Positions 1 to 7,988 of a stretch of 64,000 nt of DNA are shown here, piece by piece. The translations under genes and the position numbers were made by a program. Below the pieces are notes generated by a model that saw only the letters and a list, made by a program, of their open reading frames with translations, did not search any database and was not told the origin of the DNA. The stretch is from Actinomadura oligospora ATCC 43269 (lineage in GTDB: Bacteria > Actinomycetota > Actinomycetes > Streptosporangiales > Streptosporangiaceae), in assembly GCF_000518265.1 (NCBI RefSeq), contig NZ_JADG01000007.1, positions 62,001 to 126,000 of the forward strand. Reading direction: 5' to 3'. Numbering within the stretch: position 1 is the stretch's first letter; every line of letters begins with the position of its first letter.

Positions 1-1
1 C

Positions 2-235
2 ATCACGCGGCTCAAGAAGGACGGCCCGGATGGGTACCTGCTCGCGCACGGCGGGGCACGATTCGCTCGGTCACTGGTCGCGACCGGCCTGATCGACGAG
101 TACCGCCTTATCGTCCACCCCGTTGTCCTGGGCTCGGGCGAGCGGATCTTCCCCGCGCGCCTCGACATCACGCCGATCAGCACCACCGCCTTCAGTGGCG
201 GGGCCGTCGCCCACGTCTTCGCGGCGCGCCCCTGA
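2..235 (+). CDS. RibD C-terminal/dihydrofolate reductase-like protein, 3' part
   Basis: Only the last 77 codons lie in the window; the 5' part is cut off by the left edge. The visible part runs from ITRLKKD through a HGGARFARSLVATGLIDEY segment to VHPVVLGSGERIF. That is the usual C-terminal pattern of small actinobacterial proteins annotated as dihydrofolate reductase family (RibD C-terminal fold), which probably bind NAD(P)H; the true substrate of most of them is unknown. The TGA stop at 233-235 abuts the stop codon of the convergent kinase gene with no spacer. Family assignment is fairly safe; function is not. Confidence 0.7.
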   Translation: MTRLKKDGPDGYLLAHGGARFARSLVATGLIDEYRLIVHPVVLGSGERIFPARLDITPISTTAFSGGAVAHVFAARP

Positions 236-2368
236 TCAGAGGCGCCAGAGGTGGATTTCGCCTCGGGTGTTGCCGCCGGCGAGCAGTTTGGTGTCAGGGC
301 TGATCGCGACGGAGACGCCGGTGCCGGTGCCGAAGGTGCGGACGGCCTTGCCTGTGCTCGGGTCCCAGAGCTGGACCGTCGAGTCGCCTTGCTCGGCGGA
401 GGTGGCCAGGTAGCGGCCGTCGCTGCTGTAGGCGACCTTGCCGGCGACGCCCCCGGGGAGGTCCCGGTGGAGTCTGCCGGCGGGCAGGTCCCAGATGCTG
501 GCGCGGTTCTTGGCGCTGGTCGTGGCGATGGCGTTGCCGTCGGGACTGAAGGCGAGGCTCTTGATACTGCCGTGGGTTCCGATGCTGCCGGTCGGTTGCC
601 GCCGGGCGACGTCCCAGAGGCGGATGCCGGAGCGTCCGCCGTACGCGAGCGTCCGGCCGTCGGGGCTGAAGGCCGGTTCCACGAAATCGCCCGCGTCGGG
701 GGTGCTGAAGAGGAGCCGGCGGGTCGTGACGTCCCAGACGCGCACGTGGGAGACGATCGCCGCGCCGTTGCCGAACGTGAAGACGCCGACGGCGAGGGTG
801 CTGCCGTCCGGGCTGAACACGGCAGACGTGGCGGACGCGCCGTCCGGATCGGGGAAGGTGGCGGTGACGCTGCGGGTGGCGAGGTCCCAGAGCTCGATCT
901 CGTGTCTGTCGGAGTTCTCGGTGGCCAGCGTCCTGCCGTCGGGGCTGAACACCACCACGTGACGGGACTTGTCGGGGTTGCCGCTCTTCGGCTTGAGGGT
1001 CGCGGTCTGCGCCCCGGTGCGGGTGTCCCAGAGGCGGAGGGCGTCGTCGCCGTCGGCGCTGGCCAGGGTCTTCCCGTCCGGGCTGAACGCCACGCCCCAG
1101 ACGGCGTCGGAGTCGGTGTTGAGGACGCCGTCGGACGGCAGGGCCGTGGGGGTCGGGGACGACGACGCGTGCGACGGCGATCCGCCCGAAGTGAGTCCGT
1201 GGACAGCGAACGCGCCGCCCACCGCCAGAACCAGCGCGGCCCCGGCCGCGATGCCCACGATCCGTCCGCGCCGATCCCGGGGCTCACGAGGGTCGATCAG
1301 CGTCTCGCGGTGAGGGCCCGGAGGCGGGGAAGCGGGCGAGGTCGGCGCTGCTGACGCGCGCGGAGTGTTCAGGTGGACGGCGTCTGAGTTCGTCCCGGCG
1401 GGGGACACGGACACGCTCGGCGCGAGCGCGCTCGGCGCGGAGGGTGAGGGCGCGGACGACGCAGGCGCGCTCGGTACGGACGACGTAGGCGTGCTCGGCG
1501 CGGGCGGTGGGGGCGCGCTCGGCGCGGACGACGCAGGCGTGCTCGGCGCGGGTGGTGGGGGTGGTGCGAAGAGGGGGCGGACGGATTCGGCGGTGGGACG
1601 GGCTTCCGGTGCCTTGTGGAGGAGGGAGGTGATCGCCTCGGTGAGTGGTCCGGCGTTTGCGGGGTGGGGTGGGGGTTCGGTGGCTATGGCGACGAAGATG
1701 GCGCCGTGCGTGGGGCCCTCGAACGGGGGACGGCCCTCCACGGCGGCGTACAGGGTCGCGCCCAGGGACCACAGGTCCGAGGCGGCGGTGGCCGAATGGC
1801 CGCGGACCTGTTCCGGGGCCATGTACGCGGGCGTGCCCAGCAGGACGCCGGACTTCGTCAGCGTGGCGTCGCCGTCCAGCGCGGCGATGCCGAAGTCGGT
1901 GAGGATCGCGCGGTCGCCGTCGAGCAGCACGTTCGCCGGTTTGACGTCCCGGTGCACGATGCCCTGAGCGTGCGCGGCGGACAGCGCGTCGAGCATCTGC
2001 GCGCCGATCGCGGCGACCCGCGCGGGCGGCAGCGGACCGTCGTCGCGGATCACGGCGTCCAGCGACCGTCCCGCGACCAGCTCCATCACCAGCCACGGAC
2101 GGCCGTCGTCGCCGGTCACGCGGTCGTGGAGCGCCACGATGCCGGGGTGGCGCAGCCGGGCGGCGGCCCGCGCCTCACGCTCGGCGCGGGCGTACCAGTG
2201 CCGCCGTTCGGCGTCGTCGACGGAGTCCGACAGCCGCAGTTCCTTGACGGCCACCTCGCGGTCGAGCTCGGTGTCGTAGGCGCGCCACACGCTGCCCATG
2301 CCGCCGCGGCCGATCAGCCCGAGGATCCGGTAGCGGCCCGCCAGCACCTCTCCGGATTCGCCGCGCAT
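236..2368 (-). CDS. Serine/threonine protein kinase with C-terminal WD40 propeller
   Basis: A 710-residue Hanks-type kinase. The N-terminal kinase domain (about 1-265) has the glycine loop GRGGMGSV, catalytic Lys42 in VAVKEL, the HRDVKPAN loop (Asp141), DFG (Asp158) and an APE-like MAPEQ. A Pro/Ser/Ala-rich linker (about 268-360) leads to one membrane segment (about 370-392). The exported half (about 412-710) holds repeated FSPDGxxLA...LWD units, a WD40 propeller that probably senses a ligand or partner outside the membrane. The gene lies 31 bp downstream of a paralogue with the same architecture and is probably cotranscribed with it. The linker is encoded by 24-bp DNA repeats. Targets cannot be told from the sequence. 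Confidence 0.93.
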   Translation of the reverse strand: MRGESGEVLAGRYRILGLIGRGGMGSVWRAYDTELDREVAVKELRLSDSVDDAERRHWYARAEREARAAARLRHPGIVALHDRVTGDDGRPWLVMELVAGRSLDAVIRDDGPLPPARVAAIGAQMLDALSAAHAQGIVHRDVKPANVLLDGDRAILTDFGIAALDGDATLTKSGVLLGTPAYMAPEQVRGHSATAASDLWSLGATLYAAVEGRPPFEGPTHGAIFVAIATEPPPHPANAGPLTEAITSLLHKAPEARPTAESVRPLFAPPPPPAPSTPASSAPSAPPPPAPSTPTSSVPSAPASSAPSPSAPSALAPSVSVSPAGTNSDAVHLNTPRASAAPTSPASPPPGPHRETLIDPREPRDRRGRIVGIAAGAALVLAVGGAFAVHGLTSGGSPSHASSSPTPTALPSDGVLNTDSDAVWGVAFSPDGKTLASADGDDALRLWDTRTGAQTATLKPKSGNPDKSRHVVVFSPDGRTLATENSDRHEIELWDLATRSVTATFPDPDGASATSAVFSPDGSTLAVGVFTFGNGAAIVSHVRVWDVTTRRLLFSTPDAGDFVEPAFSPDGRTLAYGGRSGIRLWDVARRQPTGSIGTHGSIKSLAFSPDGNAIATTSAKNRASIWDLPAGRLHRDLPGGVAGKVAYSSDGRYLATSAEQGDSTVQLWDPSTGKAVRTFGTGTGVSVAISPDTKLLAGGNTRGEIHLWRL
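1467..1562. repeat. Four 24-bp tandem repeats in kinase linker
   Basis: Four in-frame 24-bp units start at 1467, 1491, 1515 and 1539, each with a GCTCGG core near its 5' end; imperfect units continue to about 1428. On the minus strand they encode the Pro/Ser/Ala-rich linker between kinase domain and membrane segment. The repeat is a multiple of three, so copy-number change would alter linker length without a frameshift. Confidence 0.85.
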
Positions 2369-2399
2369 GGGGTGAACATAGCGAACCGGGCGACGGGCG

Positions 2400-4535
2400 T
2401 CACACGCGCCAGACGCGGACGGTTCCGTCGGTGCTGGCCGCCGCCACGGACGAGCCGTCCGGGGCGTACGCCACCGCGCGCACCTCCTTGGTGTGGCCCT
2501 TCAGCCTGCGGACGAGGTTGCCGGTCTTGGTGTCCCACAGGTCGACGACGTTGTGGTCTCCGGCGTCGCGTCCGGCCAGGAGCGTGCCGTCGGGGCTGAA
2601 CGCCATCTGGTTGGAGTCGTCCTCGCCGCCGCCGTTGACGGCGCTGGTCAGCGTCCGGGTCTTGACGTTCCACAGGCGGATGCCCGAGCTGGTGGTGTTG
2701 ACGGCCAGCTGGGTTCCGTCCGGGCTGAACTTGATGTCCGCTACCACGCCGTCCTCGTCGCCGACGGTGCCGAGAAGGCGTCCGCTGCTTCCGGCGGTCA
2801 GGTCCCACAGCCTGACGCGGGTGAGGTCGGCCGTGGCGAGCTGGGTGCCGTCCGGGCTGTAGACGACGTGCGAGACGCCGGTCGTGCCGCCGTTGTCGAA
2901 CGTCCCCTCGACGTAGTTCTGGGCGACGTTCCACAGCACGATCTTGTGCGGGCCCTTGTCGCTGGAATACGTCCCGATGGCGAGGGTGTCGCCTTCGGGG
3001 CTGAACGAGGCCGTGGACGGGATGCCCGACTTGTCGCCGCCGGGGAGGGGGAACGTGCGGGTGACTCGCTGGGTGCGCGCGTCCCAGAGGCTGACTGAGC
3101 CGTCCTTGTCCATGGCGACGGTGCGTCCGTCGGGGGAGGCTGCGGCGAACTCGCCCGAACCGTGCACGATGTCGTCCAGGTTGGCGAGGACGCGGCCGGT
3201 GGTGACGTCCCACAGGCGGCTCGGCGCGCTGATGCTCACCGAGATCAGCTCACGGCTGTCCGGAAGGTAGGTCAGGTCGAGGACGCCCTGCGAGGCGAGG
3301 ATCAGGTCCTTCGCCGTGGCCGTCGTCGCCGCCTTGGTCGGCTGTCGCCCAGGTGCCGGCGTGTCGCCGGAGCCGCGCAGGGTCAGCGCGACGGTGATGC
3401 CGCCCGCCACGAGCGCCACCGCGCCCGCGGCGGCGGCCCCACGCAGGAGCGGCGCACGGCGGCGGAGTCGTCCGGACGGCTCGCCCGGCGACGCGAAGGC
3501 GTCCGGGGTGGGGCTGTAAGGGGTGGTGGGGCGGACGGTCGGGAACTCCGGCGCGGGCTGGCCGGGCGCTGGCGCAGGCGGGCCAGGCGCTCGCGAGGAC
3601 GAGCCGAGCGCTGATGAGGACGGGCCGGGCGCTGGCGCGGACGGGCCGGATGCTGGCGCGGGCTGGTCAGGCGCTCGCGAGGACGGGCCGGATGCTGGTG
3701 AGGACGCGGGCTCGCCGCCGTCGGCGATGACGCTCAGGGCGGCGGCCACGGACGCCGGGGCGCTGCGCGTGGAGGGGTCCTTGGCGAGCAGCCCGGCGAT
3801 GACGGACGTCAGCGGCCCGGCCAGCACCGGCGCGGGCGGCTCCTCCGTGACCACCGACACGTAGATCGCGCCGGGCGTGGCCCCGCCGAACGGCGGCCTG
3901 CCCTCCACCACGGCGTACAGCGTCGCGCCGAGCGACCACAGGTCGGAGGCGGGCGTCGCCGGTTCGCCGCGGATCTGCTCCGGTGCCATGTAGCCGGGCG
4001 TGCCGAGCATCGCCCCGGTCCGCGTGACGTCGACGTCACCGGCCAGCGCGGCGATCCCGAAGTCGGTGAGGACGGCACGGTCGCCGGACAGCAGGACGTT
4101 CGCCGGTTTGACGTCCCGGTGCACGATGCCGTGCGCGTGCGCGGCGGACAGCGCGTCCAGCATCTGCCCGCCGATCGCGGCCACCCGGCGTGCCGGAAGC
4201 GGCCCCTCGGCGCGCACCAGGTCGGCGAGGGACCGGCCGCGGACGAGCTCCATGATGATCCACGGCCGCCCGTCCGGGTCGAGCACGCGGTCGTGCACGG
4301 TGACGATGCCGGGATGGTGCAGGCGGGCGGCGGCGCGCGCCTCCCGGGCCGTGCGGGCGTACCACTCGCGGCGGCCCTCGTCATCGACGCCCTCGGGCAG
4401 GCGCAGCTCCTTGACGGCCACCTCGCGGTCGAGCTCGGCGTCGTGGGCGCGCCAGACCGTCCCCATGCCGCCACGGCCGATCAGCCCGAGGATCCGGTAG
4501 CGGCCCGCCAGCACCTCTCCGTGATCACCGCGCAT
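2400..4535 (-). CDS. Serine/threonine protein kinase with C-terminal WD40 propeller (paralogue)
   Basis: A 711-residue paralogue of the downstream kinase, nearly collinear over the kinase domain: glycine loop GRGGMGTV, Lys42, HRDVKPAN with Asp141, DFG Asp158 and YMAPEQ. A Pro/Ala/Ser linker (about 275-360) precedes one transmembrane helix (about 366-387), then a WD40 region (about 405-711) with FSPDGTQLA and LWD repeats ending VRVWRV. It is the first gene of the apparent two-gene minus-strand unit. The catalytic domains are much more alike than the propellers, which fits a tandem duplication followed by divergence of the sensor half. Both kinases keep all catalytic residues, so both should be active. 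Confidence 0.93.
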   Translation of the reverse strand: MRGDHGEVLAGRYRILGLIGRGGMGTVWRAHDAELDREVAVKELRLPEGVDDEGRREWYARTAREARAAARLHHPGIVTVHDRVLDPDGRPWIIMELVRGRSLADLVRAEGPLPARRVAAIGGQMLDALSAAHAHGIVHRDVKPANVLLSGDRAVLTDFGIAALAGDVDVTRTGAMLGTPGYMAPEQIRGEPATPASDLWSLGATLYAVVEGRPPFGGATPGAIYVSVVTEEPPAPVLAGPLTSVIAGLLAKDPSTRSAPASVAAALSVIADGGEPASSPASGPSSRAPDQPAPASGPSAPAPGPSSSALGSSSRAPGPPAPAPGQPAPEFPTVRPTTPYSPTPDAFASPGEPSGRLRRRAPLLRGAAAAGAVALVAGGITVALTLRGSGDTPAPGRQPTKAATTATAKDLILASQGVLDLTYLPDSRELISVSISAPSRLWDVTTGRVLANLDDIVHGSGEFAAASPDGRTVAMDKDGSVSLWDARTQRVTRTFPLPGGDKSGIPSTASFSPEGDTLAIGTYSSDKGPHKIVLWNVAQNYVEGTFDNGGTTGVSHVVYSPDGTQLATADLTRVRLWDLTAGSSGRLLGTVGDEDGVVADIKFSPDGTQLAVNTTSSGIRLWNVKTRTLTSAVNGGGEDDSNQMAFSPDGTLLAGRDAGDHNVVDLWDTKTGNLVRRLKGHTKEVRAVAYAPDGSSVAAASTDGTVRVWRV
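3565..3711. repeat. Seven 21-bp tandem repeats in kinase linker
   Basis: Seven consecutive 21-bp units run from 3565 to 3711 with the pattern G(G/A)(C/T)GCT followed by a GGACGGGCC-like half. They encode the Pro/Ala/Ser/Gly linker just before the transmembrane helix. The unit differs from the 24-bp unit of the neighbouring paralogue, so the two linkers appear to have expanded independently. Confidence 0.85.
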
Positions 4536-4584
4536 GGAGTGAAGATAGCGCCACGCCCCGCGCCCCGGCCCCGTCGGCTTGTGC

Positions 4585-4699
4585 TCAGCGGTCCAGGGCG
4601 GCGGCGGGCGTTCAACGGTCCTGGGCGGCGGGCGCTCAGCCGTCCAGGGGCCGGGGCGGCGGGGGGTTCAGCGGTACGGGGGCGGGCGGCGGGCGCTCA
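4585..4699. repeat. Degenerate array repeating the 3' end of the TetR gene
   Basis: Five imperfect units, 24-32 bp apart, each contain TTCA or CTCA followed by a (C/G)GGTCC(A/T)GGG-like stretch; the TCA triplets begin at 4585, 4612, 4636, 4668 and 4697. The last is the real TGA stop of the TetR gene (minus strand). The other four look like copies of the last few codons plus stop, placed downstream of the gene. No other feature occupies this gap. Confidence 0.6.
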
Positions 4700-5317
4700 G
4701 TGGTCCAGGGCGACCATGCGGCGGAGGCGTGACTTGGAGCGGAGCCAGCGGGCCTCCTGGCGCTCCGGGGTCGTCGGGTGGACGAAGTTCAGGAGGCAGA
4801 GGCCGCGGAGGGTCTCGAGGGCGACGTAGAGGTTGCCCTGGACGTCCGGGTCGTCCACCTGGTCGCCGAAGACGGCGCGGCTGATGTCGAGGATGCCCGC
4901 GGTGATCAGCCGTTCGAACTCGGCGACGTGTTCGCGCAGGTCGGAATCGGTGCGGGCGGCGACCCACAGTTCCATGGACGCCTCGAAGAGCGGGCCCTGG
5001 CAGGCGCGCCAGAGCAGGTCCAGGGCGTCGCCGAGGGGGTCGGACGAGGCGCGGAGGCGTTCGAGGTCCTCGGCGAGGAAGCGGTCGGCGCGCTTGCGGG
5101 CCAGGTGCTCGACGGCCGCCAGGACGAGATCGTTCTTGGTCGGGAAGTGGTGCACCTGCGCCCCGCGCGAGACCCCGGCGCGCTGGACGACGCGGGTCGT
5201 GGTGGTGCCGTGGTAGCCGTGCTCGACCAGGCAGGCGACGGTGGCGTCGAGCAGCGCCGCGCGGGTGGCGGCGGTGCGTTCCTCCTGCGTGCGGCGGGTG
5301 CGGGCGGGTGACGGCAT
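4697..5317 (-). CDS. TetR/AcrR family transcriptional regulator
   Basis: 206 residues. The N-terminal DNA-binding domain (about 10-60) shows the family pattern: TRAALLDATVACLVEHGYHG, then a VVQRAGVSRGAQVHHF recognition region and KNDLVLAA. The C-terminal part is a helical ligand-binding domain of ordinary length with no recognisable ligand signature. A 22-bp inverted repeat with ACATAC/GTATGT arms lies about 20 bp upstream of the start codon and is a likely autoregulatory operator. The next gene upstream, yceI, points away, and its own promoter carries a different palindrome, so this TetR need not control it. Ligand and regulon are unknown. Confidence 0.9.
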   Translation of the reverse strand: MPSPARTRRTQEERTAATRAALLDATVACLVEHGYHGTTTTRVVQRAGVSRGAQVHHFPTKNDLVLAAVEHLARKRADRFLAEDLERLRASSDPLGDALDLLWRACQGPLFEASMELWVAARTDSDLREHVAEFERLITAGILDISRAVFGDQVDDPDVQGNLYVALETLRGLCLLNFVHPTTPERQEARWLRSKSRLRRMVALDH

Positions 5318-5337
5318 GGCCGCAGCCTATCGAAGAA

Positions 5338-5359
5338 ACATACAGGTAGTCCGGTATGT
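5338..5359. promoter_or_regulatory. Candidate TetR operator (ACATAC-N10-GTATGT)
   Basis: A 22-bp imperfect palindrome with perfect 6-bp outer arms ACATAC and GTATGT and further matches inside lies immediately upstream of the TetR gene on the minus strand. Size, symmetry and position are typical of TetR-family autoregulatory sites. Binding is inferred. Confidence 0.6.
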
Positions 5360-5492
5360 ATGCCGGTTTCCGAGATCAGGCGAGGTCGTTACGGAGGTCG
5401 GAAACAGCCGTGACGGAGGCCGGGTACGACCGTCCACGAGACCGGACACGGAGATCAGGGACCGGCGGTCCGGTGATCGGGCGCCGCCGGAC

Positions 5493-5549
5493 TTGACACT
5501 GCTTGAAGTCTCAACTAATCTCCGGAGAGTCAGTTCGTTGAAGTTTCAA
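5493..5549 (+). promoter_or_regulatory. yceI promoter with two TTGAAGT(C/T)TCAA palindromes
   Basis: TTGACA (5493-5498) and TAATCT (5516-5521) are separated by 17 bp, a near-consensus housekeeping promoter. TTGAAGTCTCAA (5503-5514) fills the spacer and TTGAAGTTTCAA (5538-5549) lies downstream, between the -10 box and the ribosome-binding site AGGAG (5561-5565). Two near-identical palindromes placed so as to block polymerase suggest repression, perhaps by a MarR-type protein; no such gene is adjacent. Confidence 0.7.
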
Positions 5550-5571
5550 GAATACCCCGTAGGAGAACGCC

Positions 5572-6120
5572 ATGACCCTCGCCGCCACCGAGCTGGGCCT
5601 GACCGCCGGCACCTGGAACATCGACCCGGCGCACTCCGAGGTCACCTTCGCGATCCGGCACCTGATGACCAAGGTCCGCGGCTCGTTCACCGACTTCTCC
5701 GGCGCCGTCACGATCGCCGACGACGTCGCCGCCTCGACCGCCACGGCCGAGATCAAGCTCGCCTCGATCGACACCCGCAACGCCGACCGCGACGCCCACG
5801 TCCGCACCGCCGACGTGCTGGACGTCGAGAACCACCCGACCATGACCTTCGCGACCACCGGCGTCCGCGCCGAGGGCGGCGACTACAAGGTCGACGGCAC
5901 CCTGACGATCAAGGGCATCGCCAAGTCGGTCACCCTGGACGTCGACTTCCACGGCATCGGCCAGGACCCGTGGGGCGGCACCCGCGCCGGGTTCTCCGCC
6001 ACCACCACGATCAACCGCAAGGACTGGGGCATCGAGTTCAACGTCCCGCTCGGCGGCGACAAGGCCCTCCTCGGCGACAAGGTCGACATCACCCTGGAGA
6101 TCCAGGCTGTGCAGTCTTGA
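5572..6120 (+). CDS. YceI family lipid-binding protein
   Basis: 182 residues, the usual length of the YceI family, a lipocalin-like barrel that binds isoprenoids or other amphipathic lipids. Typical motifs are WNIDPAHSEVTFAIRHLM near the N-terminus, the AEIKLASIDTRNADRDAHV segment, FATTGVRAEGG and the conserved RAGFSATTTINRKDWGIEFN near the C-terminus. There is no signal peptide, so this member is probably cytoplasmic, as many actinobacterial ones are. The start is set by AGGAG six bases upstream of ATG. It appears monocistronic behind a strong promoter with two palindromes. The bound ligand is unknown; links to stress or quinone/isoprenoid metabolism come from the family. Confidence 0.92.
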   Translation: MTLAATELGLTAGTWNIDPAHSEVTFAIRHLMTKVRGSFTDFSGAVTIADDVAASTATAEIKLASIDTRNADRDAHVRTADVLDVENHPTMTFATTGVRAEGGDYKVDGTLTIKGIAKSVTLDVDFHGIGQDPWGGTRAGFSATTTINRKDWGIEFNVPLGGDKALLGDKVDITLEIQAVQS

Positions 6121-6307
6121 GCCTCCGGCTCCACGCCCTCGCCTAGCGGCTCGGGCGCGGCCCGGAAGCTCGTGCGAGTGCGGCATCGCTTCGCGATCAA
6201 CCGCACGGGACTCGCCTTCGGCCTCGTCCCGCGCGGTTGGTAACGCACTCGCCGCGGGTTGCGCTCGTCGTTCGGCAGCTCGGGTTGCGCTTGTGCTGGT
6301 CCTCTGA

Positions 6308-6335
6308 AAGGCCCGAAGGTTCGCCTTCGGGCCTT
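6308..6335. terminator. Hairpin terminator with TTCG loop between yceI and sensor kinase
   Basis: A perfect 12-bp stem (6308-6319 with 6324-6335) closes on a TTCG tetraloop. It starts at the stop codon of the minus-strand sensor kinase and lies downstream of yceI, so it can serve both converging genes. There is no T-tract. The 190 bp between yceI and this hairpin contain smaller inverted repeats and no gene. Confidence 0.7.
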
Positions 6336-7705
6336 CAGGTGTTCTCGGGGGTCAGGGGGAGGTTGAGGACGAGGCGGGCGCCTCGGACGGAGTCCTCGAT
6401 GGCCAGGGTGCCGCCGTGGGACCGGGCGATCTCGCGGGCGATCGCGAGGCCCAGGCCGGTTCCGCCCGCATGGCGGCTGCGGGCGCTGTCCAGGCGGGTG
6501 AAGCGTTCGAAGACGCGCTCGCGGTCGGCCTCCGGGATCCCGGCGCCGTCGTCCTGGACGGTCAGCACCGCGAACCCGCCGGACGAGCTGACCGCGACGG
6601 CGACCGAGCCGTCCGCGTAGCGCTCGGCGTTGTCCAGCAGGTTGCCGAGCAGCCGGACGAACTGCATGCGGACGCCGCGGACCCGCACGTCCGGGGCGAG
6701 GTCGGCGACCAGTCGGGGCGCGCCCGCGGGACGGGGGACGCCCTCGCGGCGGGCGATCTCGCGGCGGGCCAGGTCGCCCAGGTCGACGGCCTCGCGGGCC
6801 GCGTCGCCCGTGCCGATCCGCGCGAGGAGCAGCAGGTCGGTGACGATGTGCTCAAGCCGGTCGGTGTCGCGCAGCGCCGACTCGACCACGGCCTTGAGGT
6901 CGGTGTCCTCGGGGTGCATCGCGGCGTCCTCGAGGTTGGCGCGCAGGCCCGCGATGGGCGTGCGCAGCTCGTGCGAGGCGTCCGAGGCGAACTGGCGCTG
7001 CCGGTCCACGGCGCTCTCCAGCCGGTCCAGGGTCCGGTTGGCGGTCGCGGCGAGCTCGGCGATCTCGTCCTCGCCGGGCGGCTGCGGCACCCGACGGGAC
7101 AGGTCGCTGCCGCTGATCTCGGCGAGCTGCGCCCGGATCTGCGCGACCGGACGCAGCGTCCGGCCGACGACCCGCCAGGTCACCCAGGCCACCAGCGCCG
7201 ACAGGGCGAGGACGGCGACGGCGAAGAGCGCCTCCAGCGCGCCGTTCACCAGCAGCGGCGGCATCGGCGTCGTGGCGTACACGACGACCGAGTCCGGCGC
7301 GGTGGTGACGCGGATCGCCTCGACGACCTGGCAGTGCCGGGCGGGGCCGTGGCCGTCGCACTGCATGAAGTCGCGGACGCGTTCGTCGCGCGGCGGCCGG
7401 TAGCCGGAGAGCCGGGCGTACCGCGAGGCGGCCGGTGTGGCGTCGAGCACGTTGCCGCCGGGACCGACGACCTGGATCAGGACGCGTCCGCCGGTGTCGT
7501 CCGGGATGGGCGAGGCGAGCGAGCCGTCGCGGATCGCGGCGCTCGTCCGGCGGGCGGACTGCGCGGTGTCCTGGACGAGCGCGGCGCGCGTCGTGCCCCG
7601 GATCCCGAAGTCCGCCCCGATCGCGACGGCGCCGAAGACCACGGCCGCCAGCACCGCGGCGACCAGGGTGTCCCGCGTCCTGATCGACCGAGGCCGCAAC
7701 CGCAT
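6335..7705 (-). CDS. Sensor histidine kinase (HAMP-HisKA-HATPase)
   Basis: 456 residues from the ATG at 7705 (MRLRPRS); a longer reading exists, but this start directly precedes the first membrane helix. Order: TM1 (about 12-34), an extracytoplasmic sensor of about 115 residues with two cysteines, TM2 (about 155-180), HAMP, HisKA with phospho-acceptor His245 in SHELRTP, N box LLDNAERYAD, G1 DDGAGIPE, G2 GGTGLGLAIA. All catalytic boxes are intact. No response regulator is adjacent: the nearest, at 9.8 kb, is paired with its own kinase. This is therefore an orphan sensor, or it acts with that regulator. The signal sensed is unknown. Confidence 0.9.
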   Translation of the reverse strand: MRLRPRSIRTRDTLVAAVLAAVVFGAVAIGADFGIRGTTRAALVQDTAQSARRTSAAIRDGSLASPIPDDTGGRVLIQVVGPGGNVLDATPAASRYARLSGYRPPRDERVRDFMQCDGHGPARHCQVVEAIRVTTAPDSVVVYATTPMPPLLVNGALEALFAVAVLALSALVAWVTWRVVGRTLRPVAQIRAQLAEISGSDLSRRVPQPPGEDEIAELAATANRTLDRLESAVDRQRQFASDASHELRTPIAGLRANLEDAAMHPEDTDLKAVVESALRDTDRLEHIVTDLLLLARIGTGDAAREAVDLGDLARREIARREGVPRPAGAPRLVADLAPDVRVRGVRMQFVRLLGNLLDNAERYADGSVAVAVSSSGGFAVLTVQDDGAGIPEADRERVFERFTRLDSARSRHAGGTGLGLAIAREIARSHGGTLAIEDSVRGARLVLNLPLTPENT

Positions 7706-7988
7706 GGTGTTCCCCCTCACCTTTCCCACAGCGTGGCATGGCGCACGACGCGCCATGCCGTACCCCGCCGTCCCGTCCCCGTCCCCCGCCGTCCCGCCGC
7801 GCAGGCGTCGCCGGCGTCCCGGCGAAGCGCGCGGGTGTCGCGCGCCCCATCCTCAACACAGCACGTCGGCGCGCGGTGACCGTGCGGAGCGTGATTATCG
7901 GCGCGCCCGTAACCCGGGTCCGGGTTTTGCCCGGCCGGATCTGGACATTTCGCCTCAGAAGACCATATCCGCGGCAGAAGGCGAGGAC

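Noticed and set aside
251..1354. Long plus-strand reading frame opposite the first WD40 kinase
   Set aside because: It is a mirror of the kinase gene, with Gly/Ala/Val-rich low-complexity translation and no ribosome-binding site; typical of GC-rich antisense frames.
4536..4696. Small ORFs downstream of the TetR gene
   Set aside because: The region is the degenerate repeat array of the TetR 3' end and carries no ribosome-binding site.
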